This document shows, piece after piece, positions 26,940 through 43,770 of a stretch of 64,000 bases of DNA. A program made the position numbers and the translations under genes. The stretch is from Grammothele lineata (Eukaryota; Basidiomycota; Agaricomycetes; Polyporales; Polyporaceae), in the NCBI GenBank assembly GCA_002150815.3, contig NDFF03000057.1:62001-126000 (forward strand). The letters run 5' to 3'. Position 1 is the stretch's first letter, and the number at the start of each line of letters is the position of its first letter. The notes under the pieces are model-generated. The model worked only from the letters and a program-made list of their open reading frames with translations, did no database searches and was not told the origin of the DNA.

Positions 26940-27444
26940 ATCCGTCCTCCGAGGCAAGCCCGACTCGAATTATGGCAGTATCCACAACACTCCCTCGAGT
27001 TCACGGACGTCACTAGGCCATAAGGCTAGCTCGATAAAACCTCGTACGCCGCGCGCTAGCACATCGCGATCGCAACTTCAGCTTCCCAGCCCTTCACCGA
27101 GCCACGCCCTTCTACCTTCTTCGCCACCACAATCCTCGCTATTGTGGCCGCCCCTCCCCACTCCCGTGCGCCGCGGGCGCTCGACCTCCAGTAGTACCCT
27201 ACGGCGGGGCGCGGCGGCCAGTAAGGGTCTTCAACCAGAAGACGAGGCTGGGAATGGCCCCGCAGAGGTCCCCGCCGTGACCACGCCGCCGCGCATGTGG
27301 TCTGCCCGCGCTCACATGCCACCTCTACCGCCAACAATCCCGGCGTCCGACACCAATAGACCAATGGGTTCGGATCTCCCAGCGTCCGCGGCACCCGCCG
27401 ATCGAAATAACACCGGGGCGGTCGGAACGGAACACCCGTCGTAG
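26940..27444 (+). other. Open Pro/Ser-rich stretch, possible 3' exon of the preceding gene
   Basis: One frame is open from about 26916 to the TAG at 27442-27444, about 170 codons with no ATG until far inside, rich in Pro, Ser and Arg. Such low-complexity tails are usual after the last helix in DUF6534-like proteins. A weak donor in the preceding exon (AACTG|GTCTGT at about 26860) and an acceptor at CTCGTAG (26934) would join the two in frame. No domain is recognised. Confidence 0.35.
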
Positions 27445-28136
27445 CTGCCTTACTCAGGGGATAGATGTCCCGCCCCTTTCGCGGGGCGTGCTCCGTGATA
27501 CGGACTGTATATCTGACTTCCGTTCGCTTAGGTGATCCTGCATCTTACGCTTTCGAACTTGCCACCACTGCTAATTGCTTTCGACGTATTACCCCTACTG
27601 TACGATCTCAGGGTAATGGTCTCTACACTATGTGCATTCTAGTTAGCGCGACGTCGTTGAATGTGAGTGTCCAGCGCACGACACTACCTTCCTAAAACAG
27701 AACTTTGCTGCAAGACACTCGCTGCTGATGCGCTGGTGCTCGGGCAGCCCTTCTCTGACATAACGTTCCCAGTCGACACTTGCTTGCTGTGGCTCTCTAC
27801 GAGTCTCATTCAATGGCTCGCCGGTTATATTGCCCTGTCAGTAGATCATTTAGTGAGCCGGAAGACGGTTGCTTTGGGCCCATGCGGGGCCGCTTCCAAC
27901 CACTGGCGGCTTCCGCTCCGGAACGCGGCCCGCCCGGTCCGTTTGTTGAATGTCTTGTTTCAAAGTCGACGCGGACTCCTTATCGTTCCTCAAGGCCTCA
28001 TTGATGTCATGTACGCAAGCGCACAAAAGTAGATCCTATCGTACAATAATACAGCTCTTGGTGCGGTCTCGCCTGTCTGTTCCATATAAACGAGTCAGCA
28101 TATACAACCATCAGAATGAGTACACGAAAACGTACA
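27445..28136. other. Intergenic, no supported gene
   Basis: About 690 bp between the DUF6534-like region and the 3' end of the tubulin cofactor B gene. A few open frames of up to 121 codons lack motifs; I take them as chance. Confidence 0.5.
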
Positions 28137-29054
28137 TTACATCTCCTCGTCGTCAAAGTCGATCTCCTCGACTGGGAAGTCGCCCACCTTCACCCTCTCC
28201 GGCTTCACGAACACGCCAAAACTAGGACCACACTCGAAGTATCTCATCCCCTTCACACTATCACGGGGAGTCAGCCAACAAGTCCGACGTGCTGGTTGGA
28301 GGATGTACTCACGATCCGTCGTTCTTCCCGATAGGTTCATCATACTCTACTCCCACCCAGACCCCCTTCGCAAACTCCGTCGGGCCGACATAACGGACGG
28401 TGCCGCGCTTGCGAAAGTCCTCTTCGGTCGACTCAACCTCGCACCGCGCACCAATTGCAATGTCAACTTGCGAAGTTTGTTCAGACTCTTCCGTAGGCTT
28501 GTCGGCGAAACGGCCGATCTTGTTCCGTTGCTTGTACGCAAGCACCGTATCTAAATATGCCATGAGACTAGTTCTCGTATGGTGAACAAGAGGATGAAGG
28601 GCCTACCTTGTCTCTGCTCATACTCGGCCGCAGTCAATTCAAACTTCTCGACTTGAGACGTATCCGTTAGTTGACCAGTGAATGACGTCGCAGGGTTCAG
28701 ATCATCAACCTTCGCATAGGGAGCATCAGATCCACTCGAAACAGCAGGTAGCGCATACTCACCTTGAGGACCTGCCAATCCCGCACACCGTAGAACCCAA
28801 GTGGCCGACTATCGTCAGAGAGCACGGCTAGTGGTTCTGTTGCATCATCGGAGGCTAGTACGGAGATTTGTTGATTGTGTATCGGAATGCCTGTGACGAG
28901 CTCCAACTTGCTCTATGGAAGTGCATCTTAGTAGACGTTCAGAGTTACCGGTGCTCTAGCGTACCTTCAGCTGGGCCACCGTCAGGTTCAGATCGTATCG
29001 CCTTTCGGAACGTGTATCGGGGGATCGCACAAAGACATTAACTGTGCTGGTCAT
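28137..29054 (-). CDS. Tubulin-folding cofactor B (Alf1/TBCB)
   Basis: Cytosolic chaperone that binds alpha-tubulin and, with cofactor E, helps build and dismantle tubulin dimers. The start is the ATG at 29054 ([18 protein letters not shown]). An N-terminal ubiquitin-like domain runs through [26 protein letters not shown] and [14 protein letters not shown] linker ([15 protein letters not shown]) leads to the CAP-Gly domain: [37 protein letters not shown], then, across the last intron, [19 protein letters not shown]. The protein ends FDDEEM, an acidic tail resembling the C-terminus of alpha-tubulin and typical of TBCB. The CAP-Gly GKNDGS element is intact. Five or so exons. It is divergent from the thioesterase gene across about 430 bp. 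Confidence 0.92.
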
Positions 29055-29485
29055 CAGAAGGTCAGTTGTATAGCAGAACAGACGGCGTGAATGAGGGGAA
29101 GGCGACTTGCACCGGCTGGGAGGGTCTCATGGCGATGGTCGAGGAATCGATGTGGATTGGCTACTTTAGAACGTAGATTCGCAGGAAGGGAGGGCAAAAC
29201 TAGAAGACAAAGCTGAGAATGTGTAGTTGGTCGAAGTCGGGACTCGTCGACGGGTAGAACGACTGTGAGGGGAACAGGGAGGGTGTGGCTGCTCGGCTTC
29301 GCGACCCGCGACGACGCCAACGTCACGTCTCGCGGTCACGGGCTCTCCCACTTTCCTCGGCCACCTCCTCTCGACACGATGGCCACCTCTCACGTCCTGT
29401 TCTTACACTCGCCAGTTGACCTCCCTGCCGACCGCGTTCTACGCCTTCCAAGGTTGCTTGGGACTCCTGGGGCAGTTTCAGAAAC
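29055..29485. promoter_or_regulatory. Shared divergent promoter region
   Basis: 431 bp between the start codons of cofactor B (minus) and the thioesterase (plus), head to head. It is the only space for both promoters. No TATA box is evident; pyrimidine-rich tracts occur towards the plus-strand gene. Confidence 0.5.
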
Positions 29486-30396
29486 ATGACTGCGGTGCTC
29501 TGTAAAGCCCTTCGCAGTGCCCCAGTCTCCCTTCGACTACGCACACCGCCTTCATATGTCCGTCACTCGTCTTATACCATAGAGGTCCGTGCCCGCGACC
29601 CCGCGCCCCCTCACCACGCATTGGTGCTGATGATATCTGTCTGTGTATGTATACAGGCGTTGAGGGACAAGTTCCGCGACCCCAATTCCCCTTTCCATCT
29701 CCCTCCTGGAACGCAGGGCCCCGAGTCACCAGACTCTTTCGAAGGAGAGTTATCGCCCGAGGAGGAAGGACGCACTAAGCTTACGGAGCTGGGATACGAT
29801 CCCGACAGCTTTTGGGAGCAGCAGGTAGTTTGGGGAGACCACGATTCCTTCCAGTGAGTGCGTTCGGTCCTCGTTCCCTTGTCTTACCTGAGCGTTGTAC
29901 TTCAGGCATGTCAACAACGTTCGTTACGGTAAATATAATATCTTACTACGTCTGTATTCTGGATGCGTTGCTAATGGAGAGTGCTGTTGTAGTTCGTTTC
30001 TTTGAGTCTGGTCGTATTCACTGGATGCGCTCACTTGGGAACGAGCTCGGCGGACCCTCAAAGGAACAGGCCATGATCACCGGGAAAGGCGTTTCGCTTA
30101 TCCTTAAGTCGCTCTTCATCGACTACAAACGTCCTGTTGTTTACCCGGATACGCTCCTTGTCGCGCATAAACCCCATCCGGGCACAAGTGCAGCTGTACC
30201 TCGAACGGCGAAGACCCACTTTGGTGTGCGCGGCGCAATCTGGTCGTATACGCAGCGGCGGATTGTCACGGAAAGCGACTCTGTCTTGGTCTGGTATGAT
30301 TATGATCGTATGACCAAGTGCGACCCTGGAGTGGAGGCGAGGGCGATCTTAGAGAAGAGGATGAAGCTGGGAGATCAGGAGAGTATACGGAGTTGA
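29486..30396 (+). CDS. Hotdog-fold acyl-CoA thioesterase, probably mitochondrial
   Basis: The model starts at the ATG at 29486 with a basic, Ser/Arg-rich leader (MTAVLCKALRSAPVSLRLRT) resembling a mitochondrial targeting peptide. Exon 2 begins ALRDKFRDPNSPFHLPPG, exon 3 carries HVNNVRY and exon 4 opens with VRFFESGRIHWMRSLG. HVNNVRYxRxFE is the hallmark of the 4-hydroxybenzoyl-CoA thioesterase/FatA-like hotdog group, in which the Asn and nearby Glu sit at the active site. The body ends VLVWYDYDRMTKC, with TGA at 30394-30396. Total length is about 240 residues. Fungal proteins of this type are annotated as thioesterase/thiol ester dehydrase-isomerases of unknown substrate. Introns lie at about 29583-29656, 29854-29905 and 29928-29992. 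Confidence 0.85.
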
Positions 30397-30676
30397 GTAC
30401 GGAACCCGCATCTCTCCATATAAGCCTCGTAGATTTATACAGCGCATGCTTGCGGTTTGGAAACTATGCATATTCCTTGCATGCATTCCCTCTGCGTCTA
30501 ACTGCTATCTCCTTCAAACTCGAATTCCGAGCGTCTGCTCCCTGGTCATGAGGCGGCGTCTGATGTGGAAGAAACGGTCTCCAATGCGCAACGATTTACT
30601 TCTCGCCGTGGATGCTTTTAATCGCTGCAAGTGGTCTTCCTCCTCCCACGCTTAAGGGGCTATTCCAGCTGCAGCC

Positions 30677-32500
30677 ATGCCAGATGTGTTGGAACACTCA
30701 CAAGCGATGGTATCATCGCTTCACAAATTGAGGGCCGGTACACATGGTGAAGAAGTGTGCGTTACCTACATAACATCTTCTCAGATATGATAGGACTTAC
30801 TCTTCCCGCCGGCAGCACAATCTCTAGAGATGAGGTGTGTACCCATATTATGATTCTCAGGTGCCTTGAAGCTTGAACATTGGGGCACATAGGTTCGCAC
30901 ATTAAGCCGACTATTGGAGGAGGCGAATATTCTTGTCCGTGAACTTCGAGGACCAAGCCCGGCAACTCAGATTCCCTCAGAGATCCTCTCAGAAATATTC
31001 GCATTGGTACCAAGACCATACTACTCTCTTCCGTCCGGCGCGACCTTCGCAGACGCATCGCGTCTAGTCATGGTTCAAGACATTGTGCCATTCACCTCCA
31101 CCTGTCGCCATTGGAGGAACGTGGCGATCAACACACCTTTCTTATGGTCGTCGATCCTAGAAGACTCATTCCGGGTCGATTTGTCGCGTCCGACGCTATA
31201 CACTCATTACTTGCACAGGTGCCCTTCTGGACCTCTCTACGTGTGTCTCACAAGAGAGTTAACCGCCGCGACGCGCAAACTGCTGCGGGAAGAGGGCCCG
31301 CGTATCCGCGAACTCTACACAACCGGAATCCGGGCTGCGTCGCTCTCGAAATTTCTTCTCCCGGTCATCGAGCATTGCGAAGTAATTGGTACTCCAGATG
31401 AACGAAGGCCGGACTCAATGCCCTTCCTCCGTCATGCACCCCATCTCCGTATTCTGAAGCTTGCCAACGCCAGCTTCGTCCCCTCCACCAACTTCTCGGC
31501 TCTCACGCATCTCCACATTGCGTCGTCCACCAACATCGTACAACCATGGTCGGATTCATTTGACAGCCTGTTCCGTCTGCTCTCCCGCACGCCCCGCCTG
31601 CGCGTGCTGGAGATGATGGATCTCGCGCAGGGCGTTGGGCTACCACGACAGGACTCGATGAGCTCACCCGTACATCTCAAGTGGCTCGAGAAGTTCTCTT
31701 TCTCCGAATTGCGCTCAGAAGTGCATCACCCTCAAGTCGTCTCTATCTTGGCCTTCACGAGGGCTGTTTGTGCGCGTCTCATCCTCCCTCAATCGTGTGA
31801 GACGTTCCTCGGATGGTGGAATTTAGGCGAGATCGAGCTCTGGGAGACTTTCACAAGCCCAGCACGGAGGCCAACGCATCTGCACATCGGACGCGTCAGG
31901 GACCACATTGAGCGGCCTATACAAGCCTTCATCACCTTCACGCTATCCGGCACCTTCCCCCCGCATCACTCCTCTCAGGATTCGCCACAGCCATGGAAAT
32001 CAACCATCGGCCTTGCTATGTACTACAAGCTCGCTCTGTCTAGCATCAGCCGCGAGATCGCCCTCCCCCTCTTTTCGACTCTTCGCAGGATATGGATAGC
32101 CCCAGAAAACATCGGTAGATTCTTTCGCGAGTCGAACCCGTTCTTCGCAGGGCTCCGGGCGCTCGAAGTACTCGTTATACGCATGGACGTCCGCCACTAC
32201 TGCCCACGTGCCCGTAGTTTGGTGGCCTCCGTTACGGTAAACGCGGACGGTACAGCTGGATGTCCAGGCCTGGTCGTTCTGGCTGTAGACTGTAAACACG
32301 ATGGAGACGCTGATTATGTTCGTGAGGTCGTGCAGAGGCGCGCCGAAGCCGGTTATCCCGCTACGCGATTGATCGTCGGGACCTGGGAGGCTGGCGATGG
32401 CGCATATATTGCAAGAGAGTACCAGGATGGGGCATTAGTGGCGAGCGGAGGAGAGGAAGTGATGGATGCGTTGTGGGAGGATTGGAGCCAACACGTTTAG
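30677..32500 (+). CDS. F-box domain protein (Agaricomycete family), copy 3
   Basis: Exon 1 starts at the ATG at 30677 (MPDVLEHSQAMVSSLHKL) and ends at the donor GTGTGC near 30748; a short second exon lies between about 30790 and 30835; the long last exon starts at about 30907 and runs to TAG at 32498-32500. The F-box reads ATQIPSEILSEIFALVPRP, followed by STCRHWRNVAINTPFLWSSI. Leucine-rich strands follow (LPVIEHCEVIG, APHLRILKLANASF, FSALTHLHI, TPRLRVLEMMDLAQG). The organisation and the SFVPSTNFxALTHL block match copies 1 and 2, so all derive from one expanded family. It probably serves as an SCF substrate adaptor; the target is unknown. Intact throughout. Confidence 0.85.
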
Positions 32501-33060
32501 GACCGGATGCATGTGGTAGAGGCCTTGAACTCGACGTCTGGGCGTACGCCCACTTCTGGTGGGGGGCTTGGAATTAGAGCTTCGTACCAGAGTGTGGACT
32601 GTCAAAATGAGCTCGAGCTCGAGTGTAGTTGCGCCTGGGCTCTTCACACTCGCCCATGTAGCTGAACACATGTTCGCCCATCCGAGAATTTGAACTCGAT
32701 TTATTGACCAAAGTCGATTCCTTAGATCATTCAACAGATCCTGCCGGGCAATCCACACTTTGATTGATCTGACTCACGTGTATTAACTACATCTTCGATG
32801 CTGACGCGGACACTGGACATGAGTTGGCAGTGGCCGAAGTCAGAGACCGGTCGTGCGGAGCGACACAAATGCGGAGCCACCCGGCGCGATCAAGCTTCAG
32901 GGACAATTAGCGCTCGTCGCTTGAGCAATGCTTTGTCTCCGATTGCCATCGTCATCGTCGAAATCGTTGGCCTATTTCTCTGCTCGACCACCACCATCGC
33001 ATCTGAGGTGTCTCGAGGACTGAAGACTGGGACACGGCATCGGTACTTCAAGTGACACCA
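32501..33060. other. Intergenic between F-box copy 3 and the MYND gene
   Basis: About 560 bp, holding the 3' UTR of the F-box gene and the promoter of the next gene. An ATG at 32798 opens a chance frame. No repeat or known element is seen. Confidence 0.5.
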
Positions 33061-35636
33061 ATGCCATCTGGACTGCCCGAAAGGGGTGACGTTGACGCCC
33101 CGTTGAATGGTGAGCGCGCGCTTCTTGAACTTCTTCTGTCTGTGACACTCACGAGGGCTGACTGCCATGTTTTCCAGCCAGGATCGTCATGTCTTTGGTC
33201 AATGGCAAAACATGCAAACATGCGGCGGAGGCTCAACTTAAGGCTCGTCAATATGACGACGCTCTAACCAGTCTCCAGAAGGCGATGGTCGCGCTCATTG
33301 GCGAAAGGGCGGCAGCATCAATCCCACTCTCGACGAAAAACGGGGGCGGCATGCAATCTAGGACGTACATTGACATGAACCCGAATTGCCTTCTGAGCGT
33401 GATGGAATGTTGTCCCATGTTCGCTGAATGCCACTATCAGAAAGGCGACTATGTTAAGGTATATACCGGCACATTCAACTTCAAACGAAGATAATCACTA
33501 ACGATCAATAGGCTCTAGAATGGACTGCTGAGATGCATGCCATTGTGCGTAACCTCTACCATATCACCCAGACTAAGCCCCTATTTGGTATGACTCTCAT
33601 GTTTACCTATCTAGCACAAGACTGAAATACTATGTCTTCATAAGAGTGGATCGATTCGCATCTCGCCGCGCCGGAATACTGGATGTCGAGAGGTCATAGT
33701 TTCAAATGCGAAGTCGACATCTTTATGGACCTCGGAAACACCGGTGTTGCCATGCACCGCTGCTGGCAATATCTCAGGAAGACAATCGACCAGGCACAGG
33801 CCTTTGGCGCACACGCTGCTCGCGCCCAATTGAAGCCGCTATTGGACGACAGCCCCAACTCTTTGTCTGACCTCCTCCCTTTGAGGAGCCCCGATCCGAA
33901 CCTAGTGCTGAAGCAAGAGCTCAAATGTCCGCAGCTGCAGGTCATGGGCAGTTGGCAGAAGATTAAGAATATCCCGAACCCGATCGCGCCTCGACAGGGA
34001 TTCGCTAGCTTTGTATGGAATCGTGAGTCGCAAATCTGCCTACACATACGCAACTTGAGCTGATTATATCCCATGTAGGACGCTTCTACGTCCTCGGCGG
34101 AGAGAAAAACGCCCTTCCGGGCCCCTGGTCCGTCGACGGTGTTTCCCTGGCAGCCTTAAGACGACGGCTCATACAAGTTGACAGGTACCGCGATTTCCAC
34201 TACATCGACCTCACCGACTTGCGCAAAGGCTGGCAGAAACTCCCGGACTACCCTGTCCCCGCGAATCGCAGCACCCTCCGCCTGAGCAACTACGGGATGG
34301 AAGTCGATCCCTCCACCAACACCGCCTACTTCTTCCACGGCCGGCTTGTCCTCGATACTTTCAACCTCGTCACGAACCAGTGGTCTCAGATAAAGACGCG
34401 CCTTGCGCCCAGCTGGGGTGGGCCGTGGCCGTACAACCAGGGTTACAACGATTTCTGCATCGCGTTCGCGCGCGGCAAGCTCTTCCTCTTCGGGGGCACC
34501 CTCTACGACTGGGCGTTGGGCGGGAACCAGCTCGTCGCGCTCGACCTGGCGACGCGTGAGTGGACGCGCCTCTCGGGCGCGCCGCACCGGAACGTGCAGC
34601 CGGACTTGGGGCAACCCGGTCCGCGCAAGCACGCGATGATGTGGGTCGCGGGCGAGGGCAACGAGACGAGGTTGTGGCTGATGTACGGGGAGGCGGACCG
34701 CGCGGGGGCGAAGCAGAGGGGCGAGGCGCCGCACGCGGCGGACGAGTCCTTCATGCATGCGGACTGCTGGTCGTGGAACGTGACGCGGGGTGGATGGCGT
34801 CAGGAGCGTATTGTAGGGAATCCTCCCTGCCCGCGCGCGGAGGCGGGGGTCGTCCATGTAGGTCTTCCTCCTGCGCTCTCTCTGACTCCTGTTCGATAGG
34901 TGAGGGCGCGGTGCTGACCTGGTTGATCTCCCGCAGAACAAGAAGCTCGGCAAAGTAATCGTCTTTGGGGGCTACAACTCCGCAGTGCCCACAATCTACG
35001 ACAAGCGACAGGCATTCGACTTCGCGTACTACGCGGACACCTTCGTCCTCGACACCGCATCTGCGGCGGATGGCTCCGCCCCGTGCTGGCGGCAGGCTAT
35101 CACGCTTGGGTGGCCGACGTACCGCGCGCAGTGCAAACTCTTCGCCGACCCCGAGACGTGCGTCGCATGCTTTCCATTGGTTTCTTCTCCTTTCACACCG
35201 GCATGCCCTTGTATCCTGACTCGCTCCTGTCTCCCGCACAGCGGCAAGACCTATCTCTTTGGCGGGTACACGAACCACGAGTACATCAAAGGCCGGCGCG
35301 ACGCCATCACGCGCCCCTTCGGCGACCTCTGGCAGCTCCGGCTCGACGTTCCCGGCGGAGACTTCGAGCAGGTCGACCTGGAGGAGGAGGCGCGCACGGC
35401 GAGGGCGGGGCCATGGCAGCGCTGCTTCGGATGCGGGAACGCGGGGCCGGGCGCTGGGCTGAAGAAATGCTCCGGTGAGTGCGCTAGTGGCGTGGGGATG
35501 GTGATGGTCCCGTGGTCGAGTGACTGATTGGGTTGGCACAGGCACCTGCGGGGGCAAGGCGTGGTTCTGCGACACCGACTGTCTCAAGCAAGGGTGGAAG
35601 GATCACAAGGAGAAGGATGGTTGCACGAAACGTTGA
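33061..35636 (+). CDS. TPR-like / kelch-repeat protein with C-terminal MYND zinc finger
   Basis: The start is the ATG at 33061 (MPSGLPERGDVDAPLN), spliced at the CCAG acceptor (33177-33180) to ARIVMSLVNGKTCK. The N-terminal third has TPR-like helices (AAEAQLKARQYDDALTSLQKA; AECHYQKGDYVK; ALEWTAEMHAI). The middle is a kelch-type propeller: RFYVLGGEKN, KLFLFGGTLYDW, KVIVFGGYNS and KTYLFGGYTN mark successive blades. The C-terminus is a MYND finger: CFGCG, then KKCSGTCGGKAWFCDTDC, then W-K-D-H-K and the last Cys in DGCTKR. MYND fingers bind proline-rich partners and the propeller is a further protein-binding surface, so an adaptor role is likely; no enzyme domain is seen. Eight or more exons, stop TGA at 35634-35636. 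A degraded copy of its 3' end lies at 43.5-43.8 kb. Confidence 0.85.
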
Positions 35637-36175
35637 GTGATAGTATCTCAATACAACGCCAAATAGAAGATGAAGTCGTAAGTGTACCATTACACAAATA
35701 TATGGAGGCGGGGCTTTACCGCGATGATTAGACGGTATTAAAGAGGCCACATGAATAGTGCACCAAAGGCGCACATGGTAACGTGTCCGACGCGGATAAC
35801 AACATGAGACGTCGAGGGATATATTGATTTGCACATCCTAATCATGTCCGTCTACGTATAGCCTCGAAGCTATCCCAATAATCGAACTCCCTTGAGGATG
35901 GTAATACAGTATCGGTAAGTACTTGAAGATAGTACTAGGAAATGAGTGTATTCTACCTCAGCTAGGGCGCGTCAGCAACAGGGCAGCCTCGGCAAAGAAA
36001 TCTTGCTATGATTGGTTGCGCTTTGGTGACAAGACGAGAGAGAAAGACATTACTTGAACGAACCGTGACGTCCGATACATGCAAGATACACGCCGACGGC
36101 TAGAGCAGGTTTCCGATCGACTCGGACCTCCTCGTCGGAGTCGACACAGCATGCGAAAGGGCGCTAACTCGGGGC

Positions 36176-36195
36176 CATCGGACCGTGGTCCGATG
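36176..36195. promoter_or_regulatory. 20-bp palindrome CATCGGACC-GT-GGTCCGATG
   Basis: Nine-base arms separated by GT, exact on both sides. It contains CGG and CCG triplets in the inverted arrangement bound by Zn2Cys6 regulators, which often control drug exporters. It lies about 520 bp before the ABC transporter ATG. The regulator is not known; this is inference from symmetry. Confidence 0.4.
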
Positions 36196-36443
36196 CCGTG
36201 CCCATTGAACTTGAACGCAGTGAACGTTGAACCGCGCCGTCTCCAACTTGGCTCCAGCGAAACCACCTTATCGGTCTAGGATCTTGTAACATTCCTTAGT
36301 GCAGCTTCTCCGATTCAAAACCATTTCGTGGTAATGTGATGGCCCTCTAAGGAGATGCAGCACTGACTACTTATGAGCTGCCTGCCATGTGCACAGTACT
36401 GCGGAGATCTTGGCAAGCCGAGCGGCGCTGGGACAGTCGGACT

Positions 36444-36462
36444 CCGACACGTCGAGTGTCGG
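36444..36462. promoter_or_regulatory. Palindrome CCGACA-N7-TGTCGG before the ABC transporter
   Basis: Six-base arms (seven with the next C/G pair) around cgtcgag, 254 bp before the ABC transporter start. The same arms with the same spacing recur at 60222-60240. The arrangement suits a dimeric transcription factor. Confidence 0.4.
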
Positions 36463-36715
36463 CACGCACAGAGTTCCTAGTGGCATGCGGGTGGGGAAGC
36501 ATGTGCGCCGGTACCGTCACGGACGGATCTGACTAGATGTGACTCCTGCAGGTTGAAGGCACGAAAGCATACGCACGCTCTCTCGCCGTTGTCTCGCCGT
36601 TGCATCCAGTATATATTGTTGAAGTTCGGGTGTAGCACTGGTAGTATGCTTCGGCCTTTTCGAACGTCCCCGAACCCGTTGACGCCTCTTTCGCTCACAC
36701 CTCATCTCTTCTCGC

Positions 36716-42914
<6,199 letters not shown>

Positions 42915-43499
42915 TGTGTGTGTAGAGGATGAGTATATTTACATAGCGCACGGCCCGGAGGACAAAGGACTTTTACTGACGATTACGATTTAACACCCCC
43001 GTCTTCGCCCCCTCCGGGGCCCCATACACATAACACACATGATCACATCAAACGGCAAATTCTCAATGGACACCCTAGTACCTGATATCACCGGCAGCCC
43101 CCCTCATACCCCACCCTACTCACACATCCACTAACTTATAGTCACATACTGTACAACAGAAACTTCTCCGAAATGGACACCTTAGTACCTAACATTGCCA
43201 CTGTAGCCCTCAAACACCCCCTCCCCTCATACCCCCCACCCCTCACATATATTCTACTCATAGTGACAGAGGACGGAAACGTCTTAACAGATACCGTCAT
43301 ACCTGATATCTCACTCGCAGGTAGCTCTCCGACTTTCCAAAATTCGAATACTTCATGAATCACGACGCTCCCGACCGAGCTCGCGCGAGCCTGCGCGAGC
43401 GCTCCAACTTGAAGTCCACCGCGTGGCTCGGCCCAGCCCGGTCCGCCCTGCCGCACGTACATAGGTTTTTGTCTCCGCGTCGCTCGCGATCGCGACGCG
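42915..43499. other. Intergenic with tandem repeat
   Basis: Between the ABC transporter and the MYND-tail relic. It holds the C-rich tandem repeat at 43065-43285 and no gene. Confidence 0.5.
43065..43285. repeat. ~107-bp imperfect tandem repeat
   Basis: AATGGACACC(C/T)TAGTACCT starts at 43065 and again at 43172. Each copy continues into a C-rich section with CCCCTCATACCCC and ends in a CACAT...ACT(A/C)AT(A/T)GT block. A third, weaker start (ATACCGTCATACCTGATATC) is at about 43290. Age and origin unknown. Confidence 0.6.
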
Positions 43500-43770
43500 C
43501 ACCCTAAGGCTATCGGCGACCTCTGGCACAGGCAGTTCCGGACTCCGGCGCGCGTGGCGGCAAGGCGCTGCTCTGCCACACACAGCGTCTCAAGCAGAAG
43601 GGCAGGGAGAAGGATGGTGACGCGAAGCGTTGAACGACGGTAGATGCAACACAACATAGACGGCGCCACGCCATCACAAGTGTACCACTACACAGATAGA
43701 TAGATTGGGTGAGGCGGGGCGGAGGACTCGCCCGCGACGCACATGCCGTGATGGTATCAAGAGGACAAAA
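43500..43770 (+). pseudogene. Decayed copy of the 3' end of the MYND-finger gene
   Basis: This aligns with 35320-35740, the last exons and 3' UTR of the MYND gene. Shared stretches: GGCGACCTCTGGCA (43508 against 35323), GGCAAGGCG (43559 against 35555), GTCTCAAGCA (43588 against 35581), GAGAAGGATGGT followed by CG(A)AA/GCGTTGA (43608 against 35610), and in the UTR AAGTGTACCA followed by TACACA and GAGGCGGGG. The finger is broken: the copy lacks most zinc-binding cysteines and has an 8-base gap before GAGAAGGATGG. It has the same orientation as the intact gene, with the whole ABC transporter in between. Confidence 0.75.

Larger units (their letters stand above)
35637..36715. other. Intergenic upstream of the ABC transporter
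   Basis: About 1.1 kb. The first 200 bp are the 3' UTR of the MYND gene and match the relic at 43.6-43.8 kb. The rest is the ABC transporter promoter and holds two palindromes with CGG/CCG half-sites (36176-36195 and 36444-36462), described separately. Confidence 0.6.

Noticed and set aside
34156..34953. 265-codon minus-strand frame
   Set aside because: Lies antisense to the conserved kelch exon of the MYND gene; Arg/Pro-rich shadow.
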